From JACMRI01 sp043778625 (GTDB taxonomy: Bacteria; Bacteroidota; Bacteroidia; UBA4408), in NCBI GenBank assembly GCA_043778625.1, contig JAYWFU010000128.1, positions 67,944 to 131,943 of the forward strand: a stretch of DNA of 64,000 nucleotides. Direction: 5' to 3'. Each line of letters begins with the position of its first letter. The stretch's first letter is position 1. Below are positions 53,623 to 63,404 of the stretch, in pieces. Under the pieces are notes generated by a model. That model saw only the letters and a list, made by a program, of their open reading frames with translations. It was not told the origin of the DNA and did no database searches. Both the position numbers and the translations under genes were made by a program.

Positions 53623-54417
53623 ATGCAATTACACCACAAAACAATACTTATTACGGGGGCTACCTCAGGCATTGGCGAGGCATTGGCGTTGCAATTAGTA
53701 GCTAATAACAACACGTTAATACTCTGTGCAAGGCGCGAAAACGAACTACAACGTGTAGCACAATTATGCGTAGCTAAGGGTAGCAAAGCAGCTACTTACG
53801 TAATGGATTTGAGTAATGTGCAAAACGTTACAAGCGTTGCTAAACAAGTGTTACAGCACCACCCAGCCATTGATGTGGTTATACACAATGGCGGAATAAG
53901 CCAACGTGCCGAGGGGGTAACTACTCCGCTTGATGTGGCACAGCAAATAATGAATACGAACTACTGGGGCGCAGTAGCGCTTACGCAAGCGTTGTTACCC
54001 AGCATGATTAACCGTAAGCAAGGCCACATTATAGTATTGAGTAGCATTGCAGGTAAGTTTGGGTTTTATTTACGCTCCAGTTATTCAGCATCAAAGTTTG
54101 CACTGCACGGATATTTTGAGTCGCTACGGTTGGAATTAATACAGCACAACATAGGCATAACCATGGTATGCCCAGGCAAAATTAAAACTAATATTTCGTA
54201 CAATGCAGTTACTGCTACTGGCGCAAATCATAACCAATTAGATCCATCGCACGCTAACGCAATTACGGCTGATGAATGTGCAATTAAAATTATAAAAGCT
54301 GTACACGCCAATAAACGGGAGGTGTTTATTGGTGGTAAAGAATTAATTGCGGTATATATTAATAGATTATTCCCCACCTTATTTTTCCATTTTATTAAAA
54401 AAATAAAATCCGTATAA
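53623..54417 (+). CDS. Short-chain dehydrogenase/reductase
   Basis: Start taken at ATG 53623, since the extra eight residues of the longer frame overlap the previous gene end and add nothing. The 264-aa protein has TGATSGIG (NAD(P) motif), NNNTLILCARR, VVIHNGGISQRA (NxG-like) and the catalytic S, Y and K in LSSIAGKFGFYLRSSYSASK. Classical SDR; substrate unknown. The VOC gene follows after 4 bases. Confidence 0.87.
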   Translation: MQLHHKTILITGATSGIGEALALQLVANNNTLILCARRENELQRVAQLCVAKGSKAATYVMDLSNVQNVTSVAKQVLQHHPAIDVVIHNGGISQRAEGVTTPLDVAQQIMNTNYWGAVALTQALLPSMINRKQGHIIVLSSIAGKFGFYLRSSYSASKFALHGYFESLRLELIQHNIGITMVCPGKIKTNISYNAVTATGANHNQLDPSHANAITADECAIKIIKAVHANKREVFIGGKELIAVYINRLFPTLFFHFIKKIKSV

Positions 54418-54421
54418 CAAC

Positions 54422-55489
54422 ATGACTAACAATTACATTATAAGTGGCATACAACAATTAGGCGTGGGCAACACTGATGTGCAAGCCACATTTACTTGGT
54501 ATCGCAAGGCATTTGGTACTGACATAAAAATATTTGAGGAAGCCGCAATGGCTGAACTTATGCTACCCTATACCGCTAACAAACCACATGCCCGCCACGC
54601 TATATTGGCTATAAGCATGAATGGTGGCGGTGGTTTTGAAATTTGGCAATACACTAGTCGTACTGCCGAAACGGCTAAATTTACCCCACAGTTGGGAGAT
54701 TTAGGAATATTTATTGGTAAAATAAAATCATACAATATTGAGGCATCGTACCACCACATTAAACAATTTGGCGCAACGTTGTTAGGCACAATAACTACAG
54801 CCCCATGCGGACGTAAGCATTTTTACCTATTAGATTTGTGGGGCAATACGTTTGAAGTTATTGAAGAAAAAACCTCGTGGCACGCACAAAAAACATTTAC
54901 CACAGGCGGAATATTAGGTGCTGTAATTGGCGTGAGCAATATAGAAAAATCATTACCGTTATACACTACCGTATTAGGTTTTGATAAAGTAATATCCGAC
55001 ACTACCGCCGTGTTTACCGATTGGCAAGGCGTACAAGGTGCTACTAAAAAAATGCGTCGTGTAGTATTGCGCAACAGCAAGCCTCGTCAAGGTAGTTTTG
55101 CGCCACTGTTAGGCGACAACGAAGTAGAACTGGTACAAGCGGTAGAAGATTACACACCACGCAAAATATACGAAAACCGCCTATGGGGCGATTGTGGTTT
55201 TATACACCTCTGCTTTGATATAAAAAACATGAACGCCCTGCAACACGCCTGCACACAAGCTGGGCATCCATTTACTATTGATGGCGGTGCAGGCTTTGAA
55301 ATGGGCGAAGCCGCAGGACATTTTACCTACATTGAAGATGCTGATGGCACGCTAATAGAATTTGTAGAAACTAAAAAAATACCTATTTTTAAAAAACTAG
55401 GTATTTACCTAAACGTAGCCAAACGCCCCGCACACAAGCCGTTACCCAAACTTATACTTAAAGCGTTGGCATTAGGCAGAGTAAAATAA
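54422..55489 (+). CDS. VOC-superfamily protein with two domains
   Basis: A 355-aa protein with two vicinal-oxygen-chelate modules. The N-terminal one starts IQQLGVGNTDVQATFTWYRK and ends NTFEVIEE; the C-terminal one starts AVIGVSNIEKSLPLYTTVLG and ends YIEDADGTLIEFVET, typical glyoxalase/dioxygenase repeats with candidate metal residues H and E. The enzyme type is not predictable. It is coupled with the SDR gene 4 bases upstream. Confidence 0.82.
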   Translation: MTNNYIISGIQQLGVGNTDVQATFTWYRKAFGTDIKIFEEAAMAELMLPYTANKPHARHAILAISMNGGGGFEIWQYTSRTAETAKFTPQLGDLGIFIGKIKSYNIEASYHHIKQFGATLLGTITTAPCGRKHFYLLDLWGNTFEVIEEKTSWHAQKTFTTGGILGAVIGVSNIEKSLPLYTTVLGFDKVISDTTAVFTDWQGVQGATKKMRRVVLRNSKPRQGSFAPLLGDNEVELVQAVEDYTPRKIYENRLWGDCGFIHLCFDIKNMNALQHACTQAGHPFTIDGGAGFEMGEAAGHFTYIEDADGTLIEFVETKKIPIFKKLGIYLNVAKRPAHKPLPKLILKALALGRVK

Positions 55490-55632
55490 TAGTCCTATAT
55501 TAGTATGTTGATAACAGTGTAGTTAGCACAAAAAATACTTGCACAAAAAAATGCAAATTTGTTATAATTAATATAAACAATGCTTGTTGATGTAAAAAGT
55601 GCAAGCATACATTAAAAAACCATTTACACACA

Positions 55633-56508
55633 ATGAATCCTAAAGGTAAATTAATCATTATTGGGGGGGCTGTTGATAAAGGAAGTTTTTCGGAAAAAAA
55701 CTTTGATGCAAACATTGCAAACAACATCAATTTTTTTGAGGAGGGTATTCTTAAACGTATTCTCAAAGAGTCGAAACATGGTAACGCATCGCGTGTGGAG
55801 ATTATAACTACAGCCTCCAAAATACCTGACGAAGTGGGTAAGGAATATGTACGTGCATTTGAATATTTAGGCGCAACTAATGTAGGAGTGCTCAAGATTG
55901 AAAATCGTGAAGATGCCAATAACCAAGACGTTGTAGCGCGCATAACCAAAGCTGATGTGGTAATGTTTACAGGTGGCGACCAACTACGTTTAACTTCCAT
56001 ATTGGGAGGCACGGCGTTTGAAACAGTGCTGTTAGATAAATACGAAAACGAAGAGTTTGTGTATGCTGGCACAAGCGCAGGTGCTGCTGCGGCAAGCAAC
56101 AATATGATATACCAAGGTAGTAGCAGCGAAGCATTGCGCAAGGGCGAGGTAAAAATAACTAGTGGCCTAGGCTTAATAAACGATGTTATTATCGATACCC
56201 ACTTTGTACAACGTGGGCGCATAGGTCGTTTGTTTCAGGCAGTTACCGCTAACCCCAAAGTATTAGGAATAGGTTTAGGAGAAGATACTGGCTTGTTAAT
56301 ATTAAACAATAGCCAAATGGAAGCAATAGGTTCGGGACTGGTGATATTGGTGGACGGCCGTAGCATACGCAACACCAACATTACACAAGTAGAACTAGGG
56401 CAACCCATTAGTATAGAAAATTTAGTAGTACACGTACTAGGCAACCACGATTTGTACGATTTGAAAACTCAAAAAATGCAAATACGCGATACGGTTGTTA
56501 ATCCGTAA
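55633..56508 (+). CDS. Cyanophycinase-like peptidase (S51)
   Basis: A 291-aa serine exopeptidase-type enzyme. The nucleophile S148 is in AGTSAGAAAAS; GGAVDKG at the start and TGGDQLRL around residue 114 are further cyanophycinase blocks, with a histidine in IDTHFVQRGRIGRL. It would split cyanophycin (Asp-Arg polymer) into beta-Asp-Arg dipeptides. No cyanophycin synthetase is seen, so substrates could also be other isoaspartyl peptides. An asparaginase gene is 4 kb away. Confidence 0.88.
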   Translation: MNPKGKLIIIGGAVDKGSFSEKNFDANIANNINFFEEGILKRILKESKHGNASRVEIITTASKIPDEVGKEYVRAFEYLGATNVGVLKIENREDANNQDVVARITKADVVMFTGGDQLRLTSILGGTAFETVLLDKYENEEFVYAGTSAGAAAASNNMIYQGSSSEALRKGEVKITSGLGLINDVIIDTHFVQRGRIGRLFQAVTANPKVLGIGLGEDTGLLILNNSQMEAIGSGLVILVDGRSIRNTNITQVELGQPISIENLVVHVLGNHDLYDLKTQKMQIRDTVVNP

Positions 56509-56556
56509 TTTGCAAGCAGTTGTAGACAAGGCTAACATACCAAATTGAGATAGATA

Positions 56557-57315
56557 ATGAAACAAGAAATTGACAATCTTTTTAAGGATAAAGACGAAAA
56601 GCCACTTTTTTACATTGAAAGTGGAAGCCGACTTTGGGGCATAGCCAGTCCAGACAGTGATTATGATGTTCGTGGCTTTCATCTTCAATCAAAACAACAA
56701 TATTTCGACTTCAAAAAATATAGTGATATTATTGAAGTTATGGATGGAGACTTCGACTTTGTTTCTTATGATATTGACAAAATGTTTGGTCTTTTAGTAA
56801 AAAGTAATCCAACAGTGTTTGAGTGGATAAGGTCAAATATTGTTTACTTCAACGAACTCCCCGAATGGTCAAATTTTCAGCAAGAAATAATCACAAACTT
56901 TGACTTTAAGGCTTTATTTTACCACTACATTTCGCTTGCAAAAGGAAACATAAATTTGATGGAGACAGGTAAAAAATTTACTTATAAGACTGTATTTTAT
57001 TGTATCCGCGGACTTTTATCGGCAGATCTTGCAACTCGACAAATTATTCCTGAACTTTTAATTGACGATCTTTTCAAACAATTCGATACTGATAATGAAG
57101 TTTTAAAGATTGCAAAAGACAGTTTAGAAAGAAAAAAACAGCAAGCCGAGAAAGAAGAAGTTTTGGAGATTGATAAGCAAAAAATATTGACAGTAATTAA
57201 AAAATTCACTGAACAACTTGAAGTCAAATCACTTGAAAGCATTAATAATAGACAAAAATTAGAAAAAATCTTGATAGATTACAGTTTTAATTTAAAGACA
57301 AAATTTTACGGATAG
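56557..57315 (+). CDS. RlaP/YcgL-type nucleotidyltransferase
   Basis: A 252-aa protein with a polymerase-beta-like nucleotidyltransferase motif GSRLWGIASPDSDYDVRG, where the GS and D-x-D define the metal site. The remainder, with KFTYKTVFYCIRGLLSADL, matches the RNA-repair-linked RlaP/PF10127 family. The DNA has a different feel from its neighbours (many GAC and TTC, less of the local GTT/GCT preference), and a hairpin-rich spacer follows, so the gene may be a recent arrival. Confidence 0.82.
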   Translation: MKQEIDNLFKDKDEKPLFYIESGSRLWGIASPDSDYDVRGFHLQSKQQYFDFKKYSDIIEVMDGDFDFVSYDIDKMFGLLVKSNPTVFEWIRSNIVYFNELPEWSNFQQEIITNFDFKALFYHYISLAKGNINLMETGKKFTYKTVFYCIRGLLSADLATRQIIPELLIDDLFKQFDTDNEVLKIAKDSLERKKQQAEKEEVLEIDKQKILTVIKKFTEQLEVKSLESINNRQKLEKILIDYSFNLKTKFYG

Positions 57316-57355
57316 CAAAAAAATCAGTTTGTAACAAAGGGTTTACTTCAGACGA

Positions 57356-57393
57356 ATTTTGGAGTACAAAGTTTCAAGTTTTCACTCCAAAAT
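57356..57393. other. Hairpin in the gap between the nucleotidyltransferase gene and pth
   Basis: ATTTTGGAGT (57356-57365) pairs with ACTCCAAAAT (57384-57393) around an 18-base loop, in a 122-base gap. There is no T run after the stem, so it is not a standard terminator. Nothing else is recognisable in this gap. Confidence 0.45.
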
Positions 57394-57437
57394 CCGCTCG
57401 TACAGCAAGCTTTGAGACACTGAGCAAATAAATTCAA

Positions 57438-58001
57438 ATGAAATATTTAATAATAGGTTTAGGTAACGTAGGCAACGAATATGCGCACACCCGGCACAAC
57501 ATTGGGTTTGATGTGTTAGACGCATTAGTAAAAGGTAGCGAAACTAATTTTACGTTAGACCGCCACGCACACGTTGCACACTACAAACACAAGGGCAAAA
57601 CTTTAGTGTTAGTAAAACCTACTACCTACATGAACCTTAGTGGTAAGGCGGTACAGTACTGGATGCAAAATCAAAAAATTGCGCTGGAAAACGTATTGGT
57701 TATTGTTGATGATTTGGCACTACCCGTAGGCGCTATACGCATACGCACCAAAGGATCGGACGCTGGGCATAACGGACTTAAAGACATACAGGCTGTGCTT
57801 AATACTAACGAATATACACGTGTGCGCTTTGGTATTGGTAACGATTACCCCAAGGGGCAGCAGGCTAATTTTGTATTGAGTAAATTTAAACTCGAAGAAC
57901 AAATTATTATTAACGAAAAAATAGCCGTGTGTGTAGATGTTATAAAATCGTTTTGCACAGCGGGTATCAATAACACCATGAACGCTTACAACAATAAATA
58001 A
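57438..58001 (+). CDS. pth: Peptidyl-tRNA hydrolase
   Basis: Recycles peptidyl-tRNA released from stalled ribosomes. The N terminus LIIGLGNVGNEYAHTRHNIGF contains the catalytic histidine (HN), and LVKPTTYMNLSGKAV and VIVDDLALPVGAIRIRTKGS are standard Pth blocks. Length 187 aa is normal. The SPOR-domain gene follows 11 bases later, so they are probably co-transcribed. Confidence 0.96.
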   Translation: MKYLIIGLGNVGNEYAHTRHNIGFDVLDALVKGSETNFTLDRHAHVAHYKHKGKTLVLVKPTTYMNLSGKAVQYWMQNQKIALENVLVIVDDLALPVGAIRIRTKGSDAGHNGLKDIQAVLNTNEYTRVRFGIGNDYPKGQQANFVLSKFKLEEQIIINEKIAVCVDVIKSFCTAGINNTMNAYNNK

Positions 58002-58012
58002 AAACAGAACTT

Positions 58013-58414
58013 ATGCGATACTTCATTTTATTTTATTTAGTACTTAGCACCGCTTTAGTAACACAGGCGCAAAGCAATGATTGCGGTAGCTTACAAGTAA
58101 ATCAAGCAAGTAAAATAACGCAGCAAGTAGAGCTGTATCAACAACAAAACGAACTACTCAAAAAAACACGAGGCTACCGTGTACAAATACATTTTGGCAA
58201 TAGCCGTGATGGCGCACGCGATGCTAAAACCAAGTTTTTGCAAGCCGAGAGCAAGCATACAGCTTACGAAATATACCAACAACCTAATTATAAAATTCGT
58301 ATTGGCGATTTTAGAACTCGCCTCGAAGCCTATCAATTTTTGAAGGAAATACACGGAGCTTTTCCTAATTCATTTTTGGTGGAAGACGACATTAATTTCC
58401 CTCAGCTTAATTAA
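58013..58414 (+). CDS. Exported SPOR-domain protein
   Basis: A 133-aa protein with a signal peptide (about 1-19, ending TQAQ). The C-terminal 75 residues are a SPOR domain: GYRVQIHFGNSRDGARDAK, YKIRIGDFRTRLEAYQFLKE. SPOR domains bind denuded peptidoglycan at the division septum, so this is probably a periplasmic cell-wall binding protein. It lies between pth and the hydroxylase gene. Confidence 0.85.
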   Translation: MRYFILFYLVLSTALVTQAQSNDCGSLQVNQASKITQQVELYQQQNELLKKTRGYRVQIHFGNSRDGARDAKTKFLQAESKHTAYEIYQQPNYKIRIGDFRTRLEAYQFLKEIHGAFPNSFLVEDDINFPQLN

Positions 58415-58428
58415 TACTACCTTACTCT

Positions 58429-59370
58429 ATGAACCTCAACGATTTACAAAATTTTGTAGCATTACATACTAAAAATGAACTACTCATATTTTTATCTGCA
58501 CCCTTACAAACATTACTTATTTGTACTGAAATAGCAATAAGTAGCCTACACGATAAGAAGTTTTACACCATAAAAGATACCATTACAAACCTATATTTAA
58601 TGGTATTAAACTTTGGGTTAGATGTATTGCTACTTGCCGTAATTACATTGCCCATACTTACTTATGTATGCCAGTTTCATTTATTTACCATACACACCAC
58701 GTGGCTGTATTGGCTGGTATTGTTAGTGGCCGAAGACTTTATGTTTTACTGGGAGCATTACTTCGACCATCGTATTCGGTTTTTTTGGGCAGTGCACGCC
58801 ACGCACCACAGTTCCGATTTTTATAATCTTACAGTAGGTTTTCGCTCTAGCGTTTTTCAGCCTTTGTATAGAGTAATTTATTTTATTCCTTTAGCATTAA
58901 TGGGATTTAAGGCGTTAGACATTATGTTTATGTACAGTGCTACACAAATTTATGGCATATTAATTCATACACAATCAGTACGTAAATTAGGCTGGTTAGA
59001 ATATATATTGGCCACGCCTAGCCACCACCGTGTGCACCACGCTAGCAATACCAAGTATTTGGATAAGAATATGGGTATGGCATTTATTATTTGGGATAAA
59101 TTGTTTGGCACGTTTCAAGCCGAATTACCTGAAAGTGAGTACCAAAAAATTGAATACGGGCTAACTCACAAGCTCGAAAATACTGGACCTGTAAATACAA
59201 TATTCCACGAGTGGAGCGCAATAATTGATGATTGGAAGCGTGATGTACCCCTACGTACAAAACTCAATTATACTTTTATGCCACCAGGCTGGAGCCACGA
59301 TGGTAGCAGGCTTACAAGCAAGCAACTACAAGCGGAAGAGTTAGTAGCCGAACAAAATAAACGGCAGTAA
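58429..59370 (+). CDS. Sterol-desaturase/fatty-acid-hydroxylase family protein
   Basis: A 313-aa integral membrane di-iron enzyme. The histidine motifs are YWEHYFDHR (about 104-112), AVHATHHSS and SPSHHRVHHASN, which supply the eight or so ligands of the metal pair. Four or more hydrophobic segments flank them. Family enzymes hydroxylate or desaturate sterols and lipid chains (carotenoids included); the substrate is unknown. nhaA begins at its stop (TAATG overlap). Confidence 0.87.
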   Translation: MNLNDLQNFVALHTKNELLIFLSAPLQTLLICTEIAISSLHDKKFYTIKDTITNLYLMVLNFGLDVLLLAVITLPILTYVCQFHLFTIHTTWLYWLVLLVAEDFMFYWEHYFDHRIRFFWAVHATHHSSDFYNLTVGFRSSVFQPLYRVIYFIPLALMGFKALDIMFMYSATQIYGILIHTQSVRKLGWLEYILATPSHHRVHHASNTKYLDKNMGMAFIIWDKLFGTFQAELPESEYQKIEYGLTHKLENTGPVNTIFHEWSAIIDDWKRDVPLRTKLNYTFMPPGWSHDGSRLTSKQLQAEELVAEQNKRQ

Positions 59371-60515
59371 TGCGTGCAAAAATTAAAGTTGCGCGGGCGT
59401 ATTTCTATAACGGCTTTACGCAACTTATTACTAACAGTGGTTATTTTCTAGTATTAGCTACTATAATTTCGCTTGTTGTAAGTAATTCAATAGTAGGTAC
59501 TACATTTATTAATGCGCTACATACACCGCTAATACAGGGTGTACACCTTACTTCTGCCCAAGGTATAGTAAACGATGTGCTAATGACATTGTTTTTTTTA
59601 ATTGTAGCCATTGAGCTTAATTACGAACTTACACAGGGCGCACTCAATAGTTTAAAACTTGCTGCAACACCTATATTTGCTGCCATAGGCGGAATGTTAG
59701 TACCCGCACTAATTTACTACGTAATAAATATAAACACAGTAACAGCACAAGGTTGGGGTATACCTATGGCTACTGATATAGCTTTTGCTTTGGCATTATA
59801 CAAATTATTTGGCAATGCTTTGCCACCCTACCTCAAAACATTATTATGCGCTTTAGCCGTAGTAGATGATTTTGGCTCAATACTCGCCATAGCTTTGTTT
59901 TATAGTAATACTGCGGCATCATTAGTTTGGATAGCAGTATTAATTGTACTAATTGCAGCGTTACTATATTTTCGCAATACCGTTACTAACACCTGGTTTT
60001 ATGTACTTGTGTTATGTGAATTATGGGTATGCTTATATAATGTAGGGGTGCATCCCACTATGAGTGCGGTAGTGGTAGGTTTAATTGCCCCCTACCAAAT
60101 TACAAGTAACTGGATACACGCCTTACATAAGTGGGTATATTATTTAATAGTTCCTTTATTTGCACTAATAAACACAGCCATAATTATTGATGTTGATTTA
60201 TTGCAAACCTGTACCAAATCTACCATAGTGTGGGGAGTAGTACTTGGGTTGTTAGTGGGTAAACCCTTGGGCATTACGTTAGGTGTAGCTATTAGCCAAA
60301 AACTTAAACTAGCACACTTGCCCGTAGGAGTTACTATTAAACACGTAGCTATGATTGGGGTATTGGGAGGCATTGGTTTTACGGTAAGTTTATTTGTAAG
60401 TAGTTTAGCATTTGGTAGCACTGCTATATTACTTGCGCAAGCACGAATAGCAGTACTTATAGCAGCATTGCTTACGGTAGTATGCGGTAAATTAATTGCA
60501 AATAAATTATTCTAA
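59370..60515 (+). CDS. nhaA: Na+/H+ antiporter NhaA
   Basis: Exchanges Na+ for H+ across the inner membrane for salt and pH control. The key residues are D136 in ATDIAFALAL and D166-D167 in LAVVDDFGSI, the ion-binding aspartates. About eleven or twelve helices can be seen, with GVHPTMSAVVVGLIAPY and GIGFTVSLFVS in the later part. Length 381 aa is typical. Translationally coupled to the hydroxylase gene. Confidence 0.95.
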   Translation: MRAKIKVARAYFYNGFTQLITNSGYFLVLATIISLVVSNSIVGTTFINALHTPLIQGVHLTSAQGIVNDVLMTLFFLIVAIELNYELTQGALNSLKLAATPIFAAIGGMLVPALIYYVININTVTAQGWGIPMATDIAFALALYKLFGNALPPYLKTLLCALAVVDDFGSILAIALFYSNTAASLVWIAVLIVLIAALLYFRNTVTNTWFYVLVLCELWVCLYNVGVHPTMSAVVVGLIAPYQITSNWIHALHKWVYYLIVPLFALINTAIIIDVDLLQTCTKSTIVWGVVLGLLVGKPLGITLGVAISQKLKLAHLPVGVTIKHVAMIGVLGGIGFTVSLFVSSLAFGSTAILLAQARIAVLIAALLTVVCGKLIANKLF

Positions 60516-60615
60516 ACTCAGGAAATATAAAACGAATAATTAATACCAAATTTACAAAGTGTTTTGCACGACACATATAATTGCCAATTATGCACTATCA
60601 CTCAAATTAAGTTAC

Positions 60616-61632
60616 ATGAAACGTAAAGTACTACTTATATACACCGGCGGAACCATAGGAATGATGCAAGATGCAGAGGGTGTATTACGCCCTGTTGATT
60701 TTGAAAAATTACAGTTGGCCGTACCCGAGCTTAACAGATTACCAGTGCAGCTATCGCACGTATCGTTTGCAACGCCAATAGATTCGAGTAATATGAACCC
60801 TAGTGTATGGATAGACTTAGTTACAATTATTAAAAACAATTATGCACTTTATGATGGCTTTGTAGTGTTACACGGTAGCGACACCATGGCTTACACGGCA
60901 TCGGCACTAAGTTTTATGATTGAAAACTGTAGCAAGCCTATTATACTTACAGGAGCACAATTACCTATTGGGGTTATACGTACCGATGGCAAAGAAAACC
61001 TAATTACCGCTATTGAAATTGCAGCGAGCTACAATGAAAACAATACTCCCCTTGTACCCGAAGTATGTATTTATTTTGAATACACTTTGCTACGCGGCAA
61101 TCGTAGTATAAAATATAACGCCGCACATTTTGATGCGTTTCAATCGCCCAACTACCCGTCGTTAGCTACGGCTGGCGTGCATCTTGAGTATAATACATTA
61201 CTAATTAACCCACTGCCCACTGCCCTTACCTCTTTTACTACTAAGTTAGATGCAAGTGTAGGCGTGCTACATTTTTTCCCAGGTATTAGCCATCAAATAG
61301 TATTGGCAATACTTACTAGCCAATGCAAAGTAATAATAATGCGCACCTTTGGTAGTGGCAACGCTCCTAACGAACAATGGTTATTAGATGCGCTACAAAA
61401 TGCAAGCAATGCGGGTAAAATAATTATTAATGTTACGCAGTGTATTGAGGGTAGTGTGGTACAAGGCAAGTACGAAACCTCCTCGACTTTTGCACGCATG
61501 CGAATTATTTCAGCCCGAGACATGACCCTCGAAACAGCCATTACCAAAAGTATGTTTTTGTTAGGAAACTACCCGCTTACACAATTCAAATCATTATTTA
61601 TTATTAATAATTGCGGCGAAGTTACCGCATAA
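60616..61632 (+). CDS. ansA: Type I L-asparaginase
   Basis: Start taken at ATG 60616 (MKRKVLLIYTGGTIG), because the 19 residues of the upstream extension are unlike the family. The 338-aa enzyme carries the first catalytic threonine in YTGGTIGMM and the second block VVLHGSDTMAYTASALSF. It hydrolyses asparagine to aspartate and ammonia in the cytoplasm (type I, no signal). The MBL hydrolase gene follows 16 bases later. Confidence 0.9.
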   Translation: MKRKVLLIYTGGTIGMMQDAEGVLRPVDFEKLQLAVPELNRLPVQLSHVSFATPIDSSNMNPSVWIDLVTIIKNNYALYDGFVVLHGSDTMAYTASALSFMIENCSKPIILTGAQLPIGVIRTDGKENLITAIEIAASYNENNTPLVPEVCIYFEYTLLRGNRSIKYNAAHFDAFQSPNYPSLATAGVHLEYNTLLINPLPTALTSFTTKLDASVGVLHFFPGISHQIVLAILTSQCKVIIMRTFGSGNAPNEQWLLDALQNASNAGKIIINVTQCIEGSVVQGKYETSSTFARMRIISARDMTLETAITKSMFLLGNYPLTQFKSLFIINNCGEVTA

Positions 61633-61648
61633 TAAAACCCCAAACGCT

Positions 61649-62284
61649 ATGTTACATATTCAAAAATTTACATTTAACCCAATGCAAGAAAACACGTATG
61701 TGTTATATAATGATGCTAAACAAGCCATGATAATTGACCCTGGCTGTTATGATGTTAAAGAACAAAACGAGTTAGCAATGTTTATTACTCAGCATAACCT
61801 TACGCCTGTGCTACTTGTAAATACGCACTGCCACATTGATCATATATTTGGAAATAAATACGTAAGCCAAAAATATAAGTTGGAGTTACATGCTCATGTT
61901 GAAGAAGAAAAAGTGCTTGTTTTTGACGATGCTAGTGCCGCTCGCTGGCAATTACAGTACGAAAAATCACCACCTATCTCACATTATTTAGTTGAAAATA
62001 CTACACTACAATTAGGCAACGAAACGTTAGAAATTCGTTTCGTGCCAGGGCACTCACCAGGTAGTATAGCGTTGTATTGTGCAGCAGATAATTTTTGTAT
62101 TGTGGGCGATGCTTTATTTAATGGTAGTATTGGGCGTACTGATTTACCTGGAGGCAACCACGAACAATTATTACACAGTATAACTACACAGTTATTTATA
62201 TTGCCTGCCAACACAGCCATACATAGCGGGCATGGAGCTGCTACTACTGTGGGTAAGGAAAAAACGAGTAACCCGTTTTTTTAA
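61649..62284 (+). CDS. Metallo-beta-lactamase fold hydrolase
   Basis: A 211-aa protein of the glyoxalase II/YcbL type. The metal-binding motif is LVNTHCHIDHIFGN (HxHxDH), followed by VPGHSPGSIAL (H), IVGDALFNGSIGR (D) and HSGHGAATT (H). These bind two metals for thioester or phosphoester hydrolysis. It shares a strand and short gap with the asparaginase gene. Confidence 0.9.
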   Translation: MLHIQKFTFNPMQENTYVLYNDAKQAMIIDPGCYDVKEQNELAMFITQHNLTPVLLVNTHCHIDHIFGNKYVSQKYKLELHAHVEEEKVLVFDDASAARWQLQYEKSPPISHYLVENTTLQLGNETLEIRFVPGHSPGSIALYCAADNFCIVGDALFNGSIGRTDLPGGNHEQLLHSITTQLFILPANTAIHSGHGAATTVGKEKTSNPFF

Positions 62285-62340
62285 GTAAAGCATAATAAAA
62301 CAATTGTAATTTTAAGGCTACTAAACCCATAGAATTAACC

Positions 62341-63195
62341 CTACAAATTAAGCAAATACGTACCGTAACCACTCTTGGTGAGTGGCATTGCTATGGCGTG
62401 TAATTGTGCTTGAGTAATGTAGCCCATTCTAAAAGCAACTTCCTCAATACAGCCAATTTTTAATCCTTGACGTTCTTCAATTACTTGTACAAATTGTCCT
62501 GCCTGCATTAGCGAGGCAAACGTGCCAGTGTCTAACCAAGCAGTACCTCTATCCATAATACTTACACTAAGTTTGCCTTGTTGCAAATACACTTTATTTA
62601 CATCTGTAATTTCGTATTCACCACGGGCTGATGGAGTAAGTTCTTTAGCAATTTTAACAACCGAATTATCGTAAAAATATAAGCCTGGTACTGCGTAATT
62701 CGATTTTGGTTTCGCAGGTTTTTCTTCAATAGATAAAGCACGTTGGTTTTCGTCAAACTCCACTACGCCATAGCGTTCGGGGTCGCTTACGTGGTAGGCA
62801 AACACAACACCTCCTGTGGGATCGTGCAACTTTTGTAACTGACGACCAAGCCCTCCGCCATAAAAAATATTATCGCCTAATATTAATGCTACCTTATCGT
62901 TGCCAATAAATTCTTCGCCAATAACAAAAGCTTGCGCCAGCCCATTAGGCACGGCTTGTTCAGCGTAGCTAAACTTGCAACCAATAGCTTCGCCTGTACC
63001 TAACAATTTTTTAAAATTAGGTAAATCCTGTGGGGTCGATATTATAAGTATTTCGTTAATACCTGCCATCATTAGTACTGATAGTGGGTAGTATATCATA
63101 GGCTTGTCGTATACGGGCATTAGTTGCTTGCTTACTGCTAATGTTAAAGGGTGTAGGCGTGTACCGCTACCTCCAGCTAAAATAATTCCTTTCAT
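62341..63195 (-). CDS. rmlA: Glucose-1-phosphate thymidylyltransferase
   Basis: Makes dTDP-glucose, the first step to dTDP-rhamnose and other deoxysugars. The start is taken at ATG 63195, because GIILAGGSGTRLHPLTLAVSKQL is the nucleotide-binding motif and should begin within a few residues of the start; the frame extends 12 codons further. Also present are YDKPMIYYPL, LGDNIFYGG and the end STGLEVTEV-type YEITDVNKVY. No other dTDP-sugar genes are next to it. Confidence 0.94.
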   Translation of the reverse strand: MKGIILAGGSGTRLHPLTLAVSKQLMPVYDKPMIYYPLSVLMMAGINEILIISTPQDLPNFKKLLGTGEAIGCKFSYAEQAVPNGLAQAFVIGEEFIGNDKVALILGDNIFYGGGLGRQLQKLHDPTGGVVFAYHVSDPERYGVVEFDENQRALSIEEKPAKPKSNYAVPGLYFYDNSVVKIAKELTPSARGEYEITDVNKVYLQQGKLSVSIMDRGTAWLDTGTFASLMQAGQFVQVIEERQGLKIGCIEEVAFRMGYITQAQLHAIAMPLTKSGYGTYLLNL

Positions 63196-63404
63196 AATAA
63201 TATATAAGTTTTGTTTTAAATATTTTAACACAAATATCTAAAAAAATAATGTACTACTCAAGCCTCTCCTACAATTGTATTTAATTAAATAGTTAGGTAA
63301 TTATTAGGGCAAGTACCACATAACTGTAACCTACCTAACCACTCAAATAATATTGAAGCTCTGCGAAATGAATTAACGTAACGGGCATGTGCACAATTCT
63401 ATTT

